Counted from the first letter of the stretch, positions 42,198-51,814 are shown. The stretch is 64,000 bases of DNA from Dyadobacter sp. SG02 (GCF_900109045.1 NZ_FNYL01000022.1:1-64000); one strand, 5' to 3'. Translations and numbers: made by a program. The notes: a model not told the origin generated them from the sequence alone.

Positions 42198-44321
42198 TTA
42201 TTCCAAAACAATCCTGAACTTCTCCACTTTTCCGCCAGCATCATTTTTTATAATATGAAAATAGTACGTACCCCGGGGCAGATCATGGGTATCGATCAGC
42301 AATTTCCGGTCGGTAATGTTACTGTTAACATATACAGACCGCTTGGCGGCTGTTGATTTTTCATCAAATATTTGAATTTGGTCTGGCAACTCGCCATCAC
42401 CGAAATTCGAAAAATCAAATGTTACCACATCTGTCGCGGGATTGGGATAGGCAATGAGGCTCCCGAAGCAGCTGTTCACGCAGATTGTCGTACCGTCAAG
42501 GACCGATCCACAGGCATTGAAAACGTTAATTTGAAGTCCATAACAGTCCTGAACATAGCTATTGAAGTACGCTATCCCGTTACCGTTGTCCATCAGCGTC
42601 GCGTTGAAGCTGTTGGCGCTCGTAACTGCCCAACTCGAACTCGTTGCTCCGGTAAGACTGGCAACCACATCCTGCCCCTCGCCCGTACAAACATCTGAGT
42701 CTACATTAATGCTCCCCACAACTGGCTTACCAACATGGACCGTCTTTGTCCGGGTGAAGTTGCCGCACCCGTTATTCAATGTTGCTGTAATTGTTACCTG
42801 CCCATTCGCATTTCCTACGCGGCTGGCCGTTCCGGCCGAATTGATGGTCAGCATCGCGGGATTGCCCGAACTCCACGAGACAACCGATGTGCCGGGTTGC
42901 AGATTAGCAACAGAATATGAGGAAGTTGTGCAAACAAAACCACTCCCTGCAATGTGTGAAAGGCTAATGCTAGGTGTCGTAGTATTGCCAAAACCGGATG
43001 GATCAAGCCAATTGCTTAACCTCGTCGCGTTAGTTCCCAGCCCCGTCCAGGAATTGTCGAAGCGGCCGTAGGCATCTTTGATTAATGCAGGCGGCGCATT
43101 ACAGTAGGATGGCCCGCCCGCCAACTGTCCTACTAATTTTTTGGATTGATTGAGAAGGGGTGCGCCTGATGAGCCTATTTCTACCAAGCCATTATTCCAA
43201 GTAACTATCCAATGTTGTGATCCGGGAGCCTTCTTCCCATTCGCAAAGAGATAATTATCCGCTCTCAATACTACACTATTAAAAGTTGATATCTTCATCA
43301 CATCCCCTGTCGGATGGTGAATGCTCGCGCCATTTGTGGCTGCATTTAACGTTCTGTCCCACCCCAAGTAATTAATGCCGGCTGTCGGATCCGGCAACTG
43401 ATTTAACTGAAGAAGCAAAAAATCAGATGGACTCGCATTTGCGCGCAAAGTCGATCCATAGAATTGGATATAATTTGGATCGTCTTGCGACGGATTGCAG
43501 GAAGCGCTCCAATATTGAAAAATAAAACGCCATTGACCGACATCACCCGCCCCTGGTAAACAATGATTTGCCGACAAAACGTAGGGTATGTTGTTATTGC
43601 AGGAATTATTTATCATCGAACCAGAACAAAAGCGTGTCCCATTCTGATTCACAAGCAAGCAAACCGCATTTCGCTCAAATTCCCATCCATTACCAAAACA
43701 TACCACATTGTTACTCACCAAACAACCGCCGGATTCACCAAACCCAGACTTCCCTAAATCGAACTTCCTGTAACCGTACGCTATATTTGACGCTGCAAGT
43801 TTCAGCGCACTCTTTTGCCCGGTTGGAAGCTTTGCCTCTATCCAAATCGAATCGCCAGCGAAAATAGGACTTGCCCAGGTCTGACCGCTGTTATTTTCCT
43901 TAGCGGTTATCTGGCCCGCAATTGTCCCCTTCGAATTGTATATCACCAACTCGCCGAGATCTGGAATGTCAAATGCTTTGAAATTCAAACTCAAAGACTT
44001 AGCCCTTTCAGCCACTATCAATAGCCGACCATAGGACATACCACCTCTTGTTATCCAATTAGCCGACTCGAGAAAATCGATATTTATATCGATCGAAGTT
44101 GCAAAACGATATGTTTTTGACCCCATATCAAGCGAGTCTTCACCTACAAGCTGGTCTATTTGTTCGCCTGTTGGGATAGGTGATTGATATAAGTTCGCAA
44201 CATGGCCGTCAATATAAAATCCTTTTTGCGCACCGTGCGACAGAACTCGCGTTTCAACCTTGATCTGACTTCGGCAAGGTATTACCACAAAAATCAACAA
44301 TGATAATAATATATTCTTCAT
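42198..44321 (-). CDS. Trypsin-like serine protease exported by the type IX secretion system
   Basis: The 707-residue protein has a signal peptide (MKNILLSLLIFVVIPCRSQ), a prodomain-like region, and a lysyl-endopeptidase-like trypsin fold. The probable triad is His253 (VLSANHC), Asp300 (ASPSDFLLLQL) and Ser385 (EIGSSGAPLL). Several Cys could form disulfides. An Ig-like/BIG2-type region (about 450-540) follows. The C-terminus (about 625-707: AYPNPATDVVTFDF ... GTYYFHIIKN) is a type IX sorting domain, so the enzyme should reach the cell surface or medium. Likely role is extracellular protein degradation. Confidence 0.92.
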   Translation of the reverse strand: MKNILLSLLIFVVIPCRSQIKVETRVLSHGAQKGFYIDGHVANLYQSPIPTGEQIDQLVGEDSLDMGSKTYRFATSIDINIDFLESANWITRGGMSYGRLLIVAERAKSLSLNFKAFDIPDLGELVIYNSKGTIAGQITAKENNSGQTWASPIFAGDSIWIEAKLPTGQKSALKLAASNIAYGYRKFDLGKSGFGESGGCLVSNNVVCFGNGWEFERNAVCLLVNQNGTRFCSGSMINNSCNNNIPYVLSANHCLPGAGDVGQWRFIFQYWSASCNPSQDDPNYIQFYGSTLRANASPSDFLLLQLNQLPDPTAGINYLGWDRTLNAATNGASIHHPTGDVMKISTFNSVVLRADNYLFANGKKAPGSQHWIVTWNNGLVEIGSSGAPLLNQSKKLVGQLAGGPSYCNAPPALIKDAYGRFDNSWTGLGTNATRLSNWLDPSGFGNTTTPSISLSHIAGSGFVCTTSSYSVANLQPGTSVVSWSSGNPAMLTINSAGTASRVGNANGQVTITATLNNGCGNFTRTKTVHVGKPVVGSINVDSDVCTGEGQDVVASLTGATSSSWAVTSANSFNATLMDNGNGIAYFNSYVQDCYGLQINVFNACGSVLDGTTICVNSCFGSLIAYPNPATDVVTFDFSNFGDGELPDQIQIFDEKSTAAKRSVYVNSNITDRKLLIDTHDLPRGTYYFHIIKNDAGGKVEKFRIVLE

Positions 44322-44351
44322 CTTTATATCGATTTAGCATGTCCAGGGAAT

Positions 44352-44810
44352 TTATTTTACTCTATCAAAAATCAGTTCCCCTTCGTCGTATATTAGGTGT
44401 AACTCGTTGTAATTGAAATTCAATCCTTTTTTCTTTAATGCAAACGTCGTTACCAGACGAAAGCTACGGTAAAAATATTCTCCCCATTCAGGTATTCCCT
44501 TTTTCGAAAATTGCCACCCTTCAATTTTGATGGAATCCCCATCAGTAATTTCATAACTTCCTGAAAACACATCCGTAGGCAGCGTTCCTTCAATTGATCG
44601 GTCCTTCAAAAATTCCATTTCTACCTCGGATTCAAACTGCCGAGGTTTCGGCTTCGAAATCGACTTTCCCTGATGAACTACTTTCACCATTTGCCAACGC
44701 CCAATCAGATTTTTCGGGTCGGTATCGATATCTCCCACACAACTCACCGCGGCAATAGCGAATAATAAGACTACAATTAAAACGGGCCAGCATAAGCTTT
44801 GATTTTTCAT
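44352..44810 (-). CDS. Lipocalin-like lipoprotein
   Basis: The ATG at 44810 is chosen because it gives a lipoprotein signal (LLFAIAAVSC, lipidated Cys near residue 24); the longer frame adds 24 residues with no sense. The 152-residue product then reads NLIGRWQMVKVVHQGKSI and a set of short beta strands, the pattern of small lipocalin-like domains in Bacteroidota. No binding partner is known. It is 30 bp upstream of the serine protease gene on the same strand, so the two may be cotranscribed. Confidence 0.8.
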   Translation of the reverse strand: MKNQSLCWPVLIVVLLFAIAAVSCVGDIDTDPKNLIGRWQMVKVVHQGKSISKPKPRQFESEVEMEFLKDRSIEGTLPTDVFSGSYEITDGDSIKIEGWQFSKKGIPEWGEYFYRSFRLVTTFALKKKGLNFNYNELHLIYDEGELIFDRVK

Positions 44811-45347
44811 AACTTCGCTTGTTTTTAATTTGAAACATTTGCGAAATGTATAAAACAAAAAATCATTCATTTGTAGTAGCAAATTGTCAAATGTCCCAAC
44901 GGCACCGTTGAATTATCAAGTAACGGAAAGCATCAAAAATTGAGGGGTTTTGTAGTAGTTAGATTGAGCGAGTTTGAAGTAGTTAAAGCATTTGGAAAAG
45001 GGTTGGCAACCTTTTTAAATTTTAGATGATGTTTAAAAACTTGTCTTCAATTAGATTGCTTTGTGTAGCATTTGATTTAAAGTTTAAGATTAATGCATAT
45101 CAATCCATTTTCATTACTAAACTCAAACATACTCTCATTCCGTTTATCACTGCCTCGCTGGGATCGTTAGTGATCCTTTCGTTTGCCGGGTGGTGGCTAT
45201 TTATGGGAAATTTTGTCCTGATTACCCAGCAAATCCGTCGCTAATCACCCTTTCGGGGGCCGTTTGCGACAGCTATTTTTACGTGAGCATTCCGGCAATC
45301 GCCAGCGTGGACCGGGCGCCATTTGATCCTAAACAGAACAACCACTC
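44811..45347. other. 537-bp intergenic region between divergent genes
   Basis: No confident gene is seen. A perfect 14-bp palindrome CAACGGCACCGTTG (44897-44910) lies about 90 bp upstream of the lipoprotein gene and may be an operator. An ATG at 45026 opens a 72-codon plus-strand frame with one hydrophobic stretch (LIPFITASLGSLVILSFAGWW), but its composition does not support a gene. TATTTTTA at about 45274 is a weak candidate -7 box for the pentapeptide gene. Confidence 0.4.
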
Positions 45348-45725
45348 ATGGAAACCATCAAACAAATCTCCCTCGACAGCGAATGCGTGGTAATTACCGC
45401 GCATTGCGTCATGCTCTCCAATTCCACATTTAATGATGTGAATATGAGCAACATATCGATTACGGATGCCAATCTGAGCGACTTGCAAATCGAAGGCGCA
45501 CAGCTGGGCGGCGCGGTGTTTCAGAATATCGGCATGGCGCCCCCGGATCATCCGATGTATGACCCGAATGCGGAGCAGCGGCCATTACTTTTCGAGCATT
45601 CGGATTTGCATAAAAGCCAGTTTATTGACTGCGATCTAAGCGGAGTGGCAATTACCAGTTGTAATATTGAAGGAATGACCATCGATGGCATATCGGTTTC
45701 GGAGTTGTTGAAAAATCATTTTTAA
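45348..45725 (+). CDS. Small pentapeptide-repeat-like protein
   Basis: The 125-residue protein has no signal peptide. It carries degenerate pentapeptide repeats of A(D/N)LxX type in two blocks: MLSNSTFNDVNMSNISITDANLSDLQIEGAQLGGAVFQ is the first (about 22-60), and FEHSDLHKSQFIDCDLSGVAI the second (about 82-105), split by a Pro-rich loop. Such repeats fold as a right-handed quadrilateral helix and usually bind protein partners. It is short for a gyrase-protecting Qnr protein. Function is unknown. Confidence 0.75.
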   Translation: METIKQISLDSECVVITAHCVMLSNSTFNDVNMSNISITDANLSDLQIEGAQLGGAVFQNIGMAPPDHPMYDPNAEQRPLLFEHSDLHKSQFIDCDLSGVAITSCNIEGMTIDGISVSELLKNHF

Positions 45726-45748
45726 CTCCGAAACCAATACCAGCCATC

Positions 45749-48700
45749 TTAGCGGCCTTTGAGGAATTTGAATTGCCGCACGTCGTTGCCGATGGTCAGT
45801 TCGACGTGGTAAATGCCGTCGGAGATGTGCAAAGACTTTAAATCCGCTCTTACTTCGCCGTTGGAGACGCTCACCGCCTTGGTTAGCACGGCTTGTCCGG
45901 CTACATTGATCAGCCGTAAAGTGGCAGCCTTGCCATTCTGGCCGGGCAGGGAAATTCTGAGCTGGTCGGTTACCGGATTGGGATATACGTAGGCAGCGCT
46001 GTTGTCGAAATGGACGCTGACGATCTTGCTGTAAGCATAGCTTTCGTCGATATCCACCATTTTCAGACGGTAGTAGACTTGCCCCTGCGCATTGGTCTGG
46101 GGATGGTAGTCCGTCATTGCGTAGCTTTCCTGGTCGGTGATGTGATTTTCATTGCCTAACCACTCGAATTGCTTCCCGTCGACGCTGTGCTCGATTTCAA
46201 AATGGCTGAAATTGACTGCATCGGCGATTTCCCAGGCCAGGTTTACTGCTTTCCCTTCTGGTTTTGCACTGAATGAAACCAGGCGGACAGGCAGCGGCTC
46301 GGTGGTAGTTTGTATCACAAAACCGCTGAAACCCTCGGTATCGAAAGTTACTTCCCAACGCTTGAATGTGTCATTCCACACGATGTCGTTGTCGTCGGGA
46401 TCGATAATGGTGGAGAGAATGGAAGCATAGCTGCCCGGCAGGCCTGTTCCGTCGCTGCTGGTACCGGCATATTTGCCAATGCGGAGATTGGCCTTGCCCG
46501 AAGTATCATTCGCATCGACGGGTAAATCGAGCTTGCTACCGGGCACTGCGTTGAAAGCGATAAACTCGCCCTGTGAAAAATAAAGTGTTATACGCCCGGT
46601 TGCGCTGGCGGCATTCTGTGCAGGTGTAATCTCATAATGCCTGGCCACAAAAGGATCGCCATGGAAGGACGGGACGCCGCTTTCGACCCACGTCCGAGCA
46701 TTTACGGTGCCCGCGATGGGATTTGCCCCCTGAGAAGCCACCGTTGCGATAGTCCGGCAGCCCGCGCCACCCATAAAGGAGCTTGTTTGTCCCGAACTGA
46801 TATCGGTAAACGCCGCATCCTGCGACATTGCCAGAAGTGGGCCTCCTGTACGATAGACGAGCCTGACGACGTTTTCATTCGGAATTACCGTCACAACGTA
46901 TCCATATGTAACATTGTATACTCCATCTCCCGCGCCGAGATAGCTGTTGCAGTCATTCACTTCCCCGGTAGTGCCCGTCGACCCATTTCCCCAGGTTATG
47001 GCCCCTACATTGTTCCCGATTGTCTTTACAATATAGTTGTCATCCGGCAAAATCTCCAACGTACCATACTTCCCCATTGACCCTCCCGGCGTGGTACCGA
47101 CAAAAGAGTTCGCAGCATTAACTTCACCGGTAATAGCGGCCGTTCCGTTAGCCCAGGTAATAGCACCTGCTTCGGCTATATTTCCATTATCCCAATTAGT
47201 GCTCACAATCAGATAATTACCATTTTTAAGCGGTGTGATCGACCGGCCGATAAGGTCTACCGGTTGGCTGCCGAATATCGAATTAGATGCGTTCACGGAC
47301 CCTACCAGCTCTTTCGAACCATCAGCCCAAGTGATCGCACCGGCCCGATCAACACCGTTTATTTCCATGAAGGAGCTTTGAATGACATAGTTACCATTGG
47401 TAAGCGGGGTTATACCAATGTTGGCTACGTCATCATATTCCTCCGTGCCAACAAACGAATTGAGTTCGCTCACTTCACCCGTCGTGGGCTTAAAACCGTC
47501 ACACCAGGTTACCGCGCCCGCGTATCTTTGGCCGTCACTGCTCCTGAAGGGGCTTGCCACTACGTAATGGCCGTTACTGAGGGCGACCACGCCCCGCAAA
47601 CCGATATTATCGAGCGTGTCTCTTCCTACCAGCGAATTGGCCGTTGAAATTCTGCCGGTGATTCCGGTTGTTCCGTCCGCCCAGGTAATCGCGCCAGCCG
47701 CATATATTCCGTCGCGCGTCCACATGTGACTCCTGACGACATAATTGCCGTTTGCTAATGGATAGGCGCCGCCGGCATCGCCAGGCCGGGAACCATAAAG
47801 CGAATTCATTTCGGTGATCGGTCCCGTAGTACCTGTCACCCCATTTCCCCAGGTGACAGCCCCATACGCCTCGGCAGCAGCATTCGACCAACCGGAGCTG
47901 CTAACAACATAGTTACCATTTTTAAGGGCAACAGTATATCCCCCGGCATACTGATTAGCTGCCGTTCCCACCAGCGAATTGGCGGCACTGACAACACCCG
48001 TCAGTCCTGTATTACCATTGCAAAAGGTAACAGCCCCAACGTTTTGAACATTCCCGTTATCCCACCCCGTACTTTTTACCAAATAATTGCCATTTGTAAG
48101 CCCTATTAACCCAAAATCATTGCCGATACGGTCATCGGCATGAGAGCCCGTCAGCGCATTAGCAGCGCTTATCACTCCCGAGACACCTGTCGATCCATTA
48201 CCAAAAACCACTGCACCCACATTCTGAGCGGTGGGACTGTCCCATCCCGGACATGGTACAACGTAGTTCCCGTTCGATAAAATCAAAATATCCAGATATC
48301 CCAGCGCGTCCCCCGCGTTTGCGCCCAACAACGAATTAGCCGCACTGACATGTCCTGCTAGTCCGGTATTGCCATTGCACCAGGTGACCGCGCCAACCGC
48401 AAGTTTTCCCGGAGACTTGAAATAGTCAGTCCTCACGAGATAGTTTCCATTTGGCAAAACGGTAACCCCGCTGTTACCCACTACATCCGTCTGGACGTTG
48501 CCAATCAAAGAATTAGCTGCGCTCACTACGCCATCCAGCCCCGTAACCCCGTTCACCCAGGTGGCTGCCCCCACATCGGTGATCGCACCATTGTCCCAAT
48601 AAGTACTCACCACCACGAAGTTTCCGTTAGGTAATGCATATAGCTTTTCACCAACTTTGTCATTCGAAGTCGATCCTTTCAAAGTGCTGATCAACTTCTT

Positions 48701-48922
48701 TGTCTGACCGTCAAAAAGATAAACAATCCCGATATCTGTCTTTCCCCCCTCGTCATACTCGCGATTGGATACAACAAAATTCCCATTGGTAAGCACAATG
48801 GTAGATGGCCGGGTCATGTTACCAGGGCCGGCTGGAAATGGAATATCCAGTGTTTGAGAAAACGACGTCCGGGCGGTCAGCATGAGCGCCGCCAGTGCGG
48901 AGCAAAGTAAATGAATTTTCAT
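45749..48922 (-). CDS. Large T9SS-exported tandem-repeat protein (DUF5650-like repeats)
   Basis: The ATG at 48922 gives a signal peptide (MKIHLLCSALAALMLTARTSFSQ) and a 1057-residue product. Residues about 30-700 hold eleven units of about 55 residues built on GAVTWxNGxTGxxGxVSAANSLVG, xDxxG and LxNGNYVVxSxxWDNG. These resemble DUF5650-type repeats (name from memory), probably a propeller or beta-solenoid. A beta-sandwich region follows (about 740-960). The last 75 residues (YVYPNPVTDQLRISLP ... GIYHVELTIG) are a type IX sorting domain. A surface adhesin or ligand-binding role is inferred; no enzyme site is seen. Confidence 0.9.
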   Translation of the reverse strand: MKIHLLCSALAALMLTARTSFSQTLDIPFPAGPGNMTRPSTIVLTNGNFVVSNREYDEGGKTDIGIVYLFDGQTKKLISTLKGSTSNDKVGEKLYALPNGNFVVVSTYWDNGAITDVGAATWVNGVTGLDGVVSAANSLIGNVQTDVVGNSGVTVLPNGNYLVRTDYFKSPGKLAVGAVTWCNGNTGLAGHVSAANSLLGANAGDALGYLDILILSNGNYVVPCPGWDSPTAQNVGAVVFGNGSTGVSGVISAANALTGSHADDRIGNDFGLIGLTNGNYLVKSTGWDNGNVQNVGAVTFCNGNTGLTGVVSAANSLVGTAANQYAGGYTVALKNGNYVVSSSGWSNAAAEAYGAVTWGNGVTGTTGPITEMNSLYGSRPGDAGGAYPLANGNYVVRSHMWTRDGIYAAGAITWADGTTGITGRISTANSLVGRDTLDNIGLRGVVALSNGHYVVASPFRSSDGQRYAGAVTWCDGFKPTTGEVSELNSFVGTEEYDDVANIGITPLTNGNYVIQSSFMEINGVDRAGAITWADGSKELVGSVNASNSIFGSQPVDLIGRSITPLKNGNYLIVSTNWDNGNIAEAGAITWANGTAAITGEVNAANSFVGTTPGGSMGKYGTLEILPDDNYIVKTIGNNVGAITWGNGSTGTTGEVNDCNSYLGAGDGVYNVTYGYVVTVIPNENVVRLVYRTGGPLLAMSQDAAFTDISSGQTSSFMGGAGCRTIATVASQGANPIAGTVNARTWVESGVPSFHGDPFVARHYEITPAQNAASATGRITLYFSQGEFIAFNAVPGSKLDLPVDANDTSGKANLRIGKYAGTSSDGTGLPGSYASILSTIIDPDDNDIVWNDTFKRWEVTFDTEGFSGFVIQTTTEPLPVRLVSFSAKPEGKAVNLAWEIADAVNFSHFEIEHSVDGKQFEWLGNENHITDQESYAMTDYHPQTNAQGQVYYRLKMVDIDESYAYSKIVSVHFDNSAAYVYPNPVTDQLRISLPGQNGKAATLRLINVAGQAVLTKAVSVSNGEVRADLKSLHISDGIYHVELTIGNDVRQFKFLKGR

Positions 48923-49084
48923 AGCGTAATGTGTCAAGCGTGAAACAGGAAGATATGTATTTGTAACTGACAAATACATGTACGAAGATATGAGAAATCA
49001 CTAACTTGTTTTGCTTCCGCAAGACGATCGGCATAATTGTTAATTTACCGGTAGTGCCCGATTACATCTCCTATAATTTCACCC

Positions 49085-49672
49085 TCAAAACCGCATACTC
49101 ATTCCACCATTAAAAACTCCTTTATATCCGTACCCCAATTCCATAAATACACCCAATTTCTTCCCCATGCGCAATCCCACGGGAGTTGCCTGAAAGGTGG
49201 TACCCCAATTGGTCTCGACCTGCGTATCGTAAAGCGTGCGTCGCTTGGCAAAAAAACCGGCCCCGATCATTCCATAGAATTGAAAATCCTTTCCTTTTAC
49301 CCAAAATAACGTGGCTTCTCCGGCCGTGGTCAGGGAACGAACCTTCCAGTCGTCATCATTACGAAAGTCGAAATCTTGTATCCATCGGTCAGGCATTGGA
49401 TTGTATACCGAGCTACCGCCTATCGCAAACCGCTCAGAAACATGGTATTTGTAGCTAATTGACCAGCTGGCTCGTGTGACCCTCACTTCCTGATGGCTGT
49501 TAAACACAGCACTGCCCCAAAGCAGCACCAAATCGGTAGCAGCATCCTCCGAAGACATAATACCAGCCCCAATACTCAATTCGCTTTTGTCCTTATCCTG
49601 CGCCTCCGCCCGCATCAATGCGCAACAAATGAGGACGGATAAAATGATGATTTTGAGTAGTGGAAATTTCAT
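49085..49672 (-). CDS. Outer-membrane beta-barrel protein
   Basis: The 195-residue protein has a signal peptide (MKFPLLKIIILSVLICCALMRAEAQ) and ends in Phe (GGMSMRF). The body alternates hydrophobic and polar residues as in small OmpA/OmpW-like barrels (WSISYKYHVSERFAIGGSS, FYGMIGAGFFAKRRTLYD, VFMELGYGYKGVF). It diverges from the Crp/Fnr gene; the gap between the two starts contains three regulator-like palindromes, so it may be a target of that regulator. Confidence 0.8.
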   Translation of the reverse strand: MKFPLLKIIILSVLICCALMRAEAQDKDKSELSIGAGIMSSEDAATDLVLLWGSAVFNSHQEVRVTRASWSISYKYHVSERFAIGGSSVYNPMPDRWIQDFDFRNDDDWKVRSLTTAGEATLFWVKGKDFQFYGMIGAGFFAKRRTLYDTQVETNWGTTFQATPVGLRMGKKLGVFMELGYGYKGVFNGGMSMRF

Positions 49673-49726
49673 GGCTAATAGATTTTTGTCATATTCAAAT
49701 TAACTTCCCTTTCATTATTTTATATC

Positions 49727-49786
49727 TTGTCAAAAGACATTGATTTGAATTGTCGTACAACAAGATTTTGCATTGTCGCACGACAA
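49727..49786. promoter_or_regulatory. Three phased 14-bp palindromes between porin-like and Crp/Fnr genes
   Basis: The sites are TTGTCAAAAGACAT (49727-49740), TTGTCGTACAACAA (49750-49763) and TTGTCGCACGACAA (49773-49786), sharing TTGTC-N4-GACAA. Their centres are exactly 23 bp apart, so they lie on nearly the same face of the helix. A Crp/Fnr-type dimer is the obvious candidate binder. The array serves the divergent promoters of the genes at 49672 and 49819. Confidence 0.75.
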
Positions 49787-49818
49787 GTACCGCCACTCTT
49801 TATAACTTCAATTATCTA

Positions 49819-50424
49819 ATGCAGCTCTCCGAAGAACTCAAACCATTGCACCATTTGCTGGAAGCGTCCAAATTCATGGTTTCGGAGGAAGTCAGGGAGA
49901 AATTTCAGCAAAACCTGAAAAGGTTTATGATCCCGAAAGGCCGCGTGCTGGTGGATTTGGGGCAGGTGAGTCCGTCGTTATATTTTATTGAAAAAGGGGT
50001 CATGCGTACGTATTACCTGCGCGGGTCCGAGGACATTACTTCGCTGCTGGTTTCGGAAGGGGATATTGTTTGCATTGCGGAAAGTTTTTTGTTGCAAAAG
50101 CTTTCGAATGAGGTTTTGGAAACGCTGGAAGACACGACGGTCTATGCGATTTCGTACGATTCGTACCGGAAGCTCGTGGAAGAAGATTCGTACATGGGCA
50201 AGCTCGCCGTAAGGCTTTTGGAGCAACATCTCATCAACTTTACCGATAAGGTGAAGGTTTTCAAATATTTGTCGGTAGAAGAACGCATTGCGCATTACAT
50301 CAGCCAGCCGTCGTCGCTTTTCCGTCGCATTCCCGACCATTACATTGCCACCTACCTCGGCACCACGCCCGCTACTTTCAGCCGCTGCCTGAAAACGGTA
50401 CCATTCGACAAGAACCGTCCTTGA
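49819..50424 (+). CDS. Crp/Fnr family transcriptional regulator
   Basis: From the ATG at 49819 the protein is 201 residues; the longer frame would begin inside the operator array. The N-terminal cyclic-nucleotide-binding-like fold is visible (IPKGRVLVDLGQVSPSLYFIEKGVMRTYYL ... EDITSLLVSEGDIV). The C-terminal helix-turn-helix reads HYIATYLGTTPATFSRCLK. The typical cAMP phosphate-binding sequence is not evident, and no Fnr-type Cys cluster is present, so the effector is unknown. The downstream flavin reductase gene, 66 bp away, suggests a redox-related target. Confidence 0.88.
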   Translation: MQLSEELKPLHHLLEASKFMVSEEVREKFQQNLKRFMIPKGRVLVDLGQVSPSLYFIEKGVMRTYYLRGSEDITSLLVSEGDIVCIAESFLLQKLSNEVLETLEDTTVYAISYDSYRKLVEEDSYMGKLAVRLLEQHLINFTDKVKVFKYLSVEERIAHYISQPSSLFRRIPDHYIATYLGTTPATFSRCLKTVPFDKNRP

Positions 50425-50490
50425 CTGCGGCCCTGTGAATGTGTATTTTGTGCCAAGTTTATATCCACAACTTCCGAAAAACCTACCGCC

Positions 50491-51159
50491 ATGGCCGATT
50501 ACTCTGTCAAACTGCTCGCCAAAAAGCCTGTCACCCATAACGTAAACGCCTATACGGTAGAAAAACCGGCCGGTTTCACCTATACACCCGGCCAGGCGAC
50601 GGACTTTTCCATCCTGAAAGAGCCGTGGACAGCGGAAAAGCGGCCATTTACATTCACATCGCTGCCTACGGCGGATACGCTCCAGTTCACAATCAAATCC
50701 TACACCGACCACGACGGCGTGACCAATGCATTGACACACGTCCAGCCGGGCGACGAGTTCGAAATCAGCGATGCCTGGGGCGCGATCGAATACAAAGGCG
50801 AAGGCGTATTCCTGGCCGGGGGCGCTGGTATCACCCCTTTTCTGGCCATTTTCAGGGATTTGTATGCCAAAGGGCAGATCGGAGCAAACCAGCTTTTCTT
50901 CTCCAACCGCACCACGTCCGACATTATCCTTAAAGAAGAACTGGAACAAATCCTCGGCGACCATTTTTTCAACCTCATTTCGGGCGAAAACGCGGAAGGG
51001 TATTATCACGGGCGTATCGACAAGGATTTTCTGCAAAAGCACGTCACGCATTTCGACCAGCCGTTCTACGTTTGCGGCCCGGACGCATTCACCGAATCGA
51101 TTTTGAAGGCATTGGAGGAACTGGGCGCGAAGGCGGATGCGTTGGTATTTGAAAAGTAG
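50491..51159 (+). CDS. Ferredoxin-NADP reductase-like flavoprotein
   Basis: The 222-residue protein has an N-terminal FAD domain (YTPGQATDFSIL, EKRPFTFTSLPT with the RPFTFTS flavin motif) and an NAD(P) domain (EGVFLAGGAGITPFLAIFRDLY and FYVCGPDAF). It lacks a 2Fe-2S domain, so it is a stand-alone flavodoxin/ferredoxin-type reductase. It lies between two Crp/Fnr genes and 12 bp before the second, so the two are probably cotranscribed. Its acceptor is unknown. Confidence 0.9.
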   Translation: MADYSVKLLAKKPVTHNVNAYTVEKPAGFTYTPGQATDFSILKEPWTAEKRPFTFTSLPTADTLQFTIKSYTDHDGVTNALTHVQPGDEFEISDAWGAIEYKGEGVFLAGGAGITPFLAIFRDLYAKGQIGANQLFFSNRTTSDIILKEELEQILGDHFFNLISGENAEGYYHGRIDKDFLQKHVTHFDQPFYVCGPDAFTESILKALEELGAKADALVFEK

Positions 51160-51171
51160 AACTTACTTCCG

Positions 51172-51747
51172 ATGTATCCCGGACTGCTCCACGAACTACA
51201 CAAAAGAGTAACGCTCAGTCCCGGACAGGAAGCGGCTATTCTTAGCCATTTTACGCCTAAAAAACTTAAAAAACGGCAGTTTCTGCACCAGGAAGGCGAT
51301 ATTATCCAACGGATGAGTTTCGTGGAAAAAGGCGCATTGTATTCCTATTCCACCGATGCGCATGGCGCGCAACATGTTGTCCAGTTTGGGTTCGAAGGCT
51401 GGTGGATCGGTGATCTTTACAGTTTTTTTACGCAAAAACCTTCGCGACTAAATGTCGAAGTGCTGGAAAGCTGCGAAGTACTGACGCTTTCGCTCGAAAG
51501 CCACGAGTTGTTGCTCAAAACCATCCCGCCATACGAGACCTATATGCGCATTCTTTACCAGAATGCCTATGTGGCGCTGCTGAGCCGGATCGAAAACTCG
51601 CTGGGCCTCTCCGCCGAGGAGATTTACAGCCGGTTTCTGGAACAATATCCCTTCATTTTCTCCCGCGTCCCCCTGCATCTGATCGCCTCATACATGGGCA
51701 TCACACCTGTAACGCTCAGCCGCATTCGCAGGCAGGTCGCGAGCTGA
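51172..51747 (+). CDS. Second Crp/Fnr family transcriptional regulator
   Basis: The 191-residue protein has the cyclic-nucleotide-binding-like fold (FTPKKLKKRQFLHQEGDIIQRMSFVEKGALYSYS ... HVVQFGFEGWWIGDLYSF) and a C-terminal helix-turn-helix (HLIASYMGITPVTLSRIRRQ). It is related to but distinct from the protein at 49819. No Fnr Cys cluster is seen. The gene starts 12 bp after the flavin reductase gene and precedes NDH-2; it probably controls part of this redox cluster. Confidence 0.88.
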   Translation: MYPGLLHELHKRVTLSPGQEAAILSHFTPKKLKKRQFLHQEGDIIQRMSFVEKGALYSYSTDAHGAQHVVQFGFEGWWIGDLYSFFTQKPSRLNVEVLESCEVLTLSLESHELLLKTIPPYETYMRILYQNAYVALLSRIENSLGLSAEEIYSRFLEQYPFIFSRVPLHLIASYMGITPVTLSRIRRQVAS

Positions 51748-51814
51748 TTTTTCCTTATCATTTGTTAAGGTTTTTTCCTATCAAATGTTGTGGCGCCGGC
51801 CGTATGGGGTGGGT

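Noticed and set aside
45026..45244. 72-codon plus-strand frame with one hydrophobic stretch
   Set aside because: AT-rich, no family resemblance, no promoter box or following gene in register; kept only as a note on the intergenic region.
46850..48850. Regular ~165-bp repetition considered as a CRISPR array or minisatellite
   Set aside because: The period matches a protein repeat in one intact frame, units are diverged at DNA level, and there are no short identical repeats with unique spacers.
51753..51776. CCTTA...TAAGG plus T6 after the second Crp/Fnr gene as a terminator
   Set aside because: The stem is only five A/T-rich base pairs with an eight-base loop, too weak to call.
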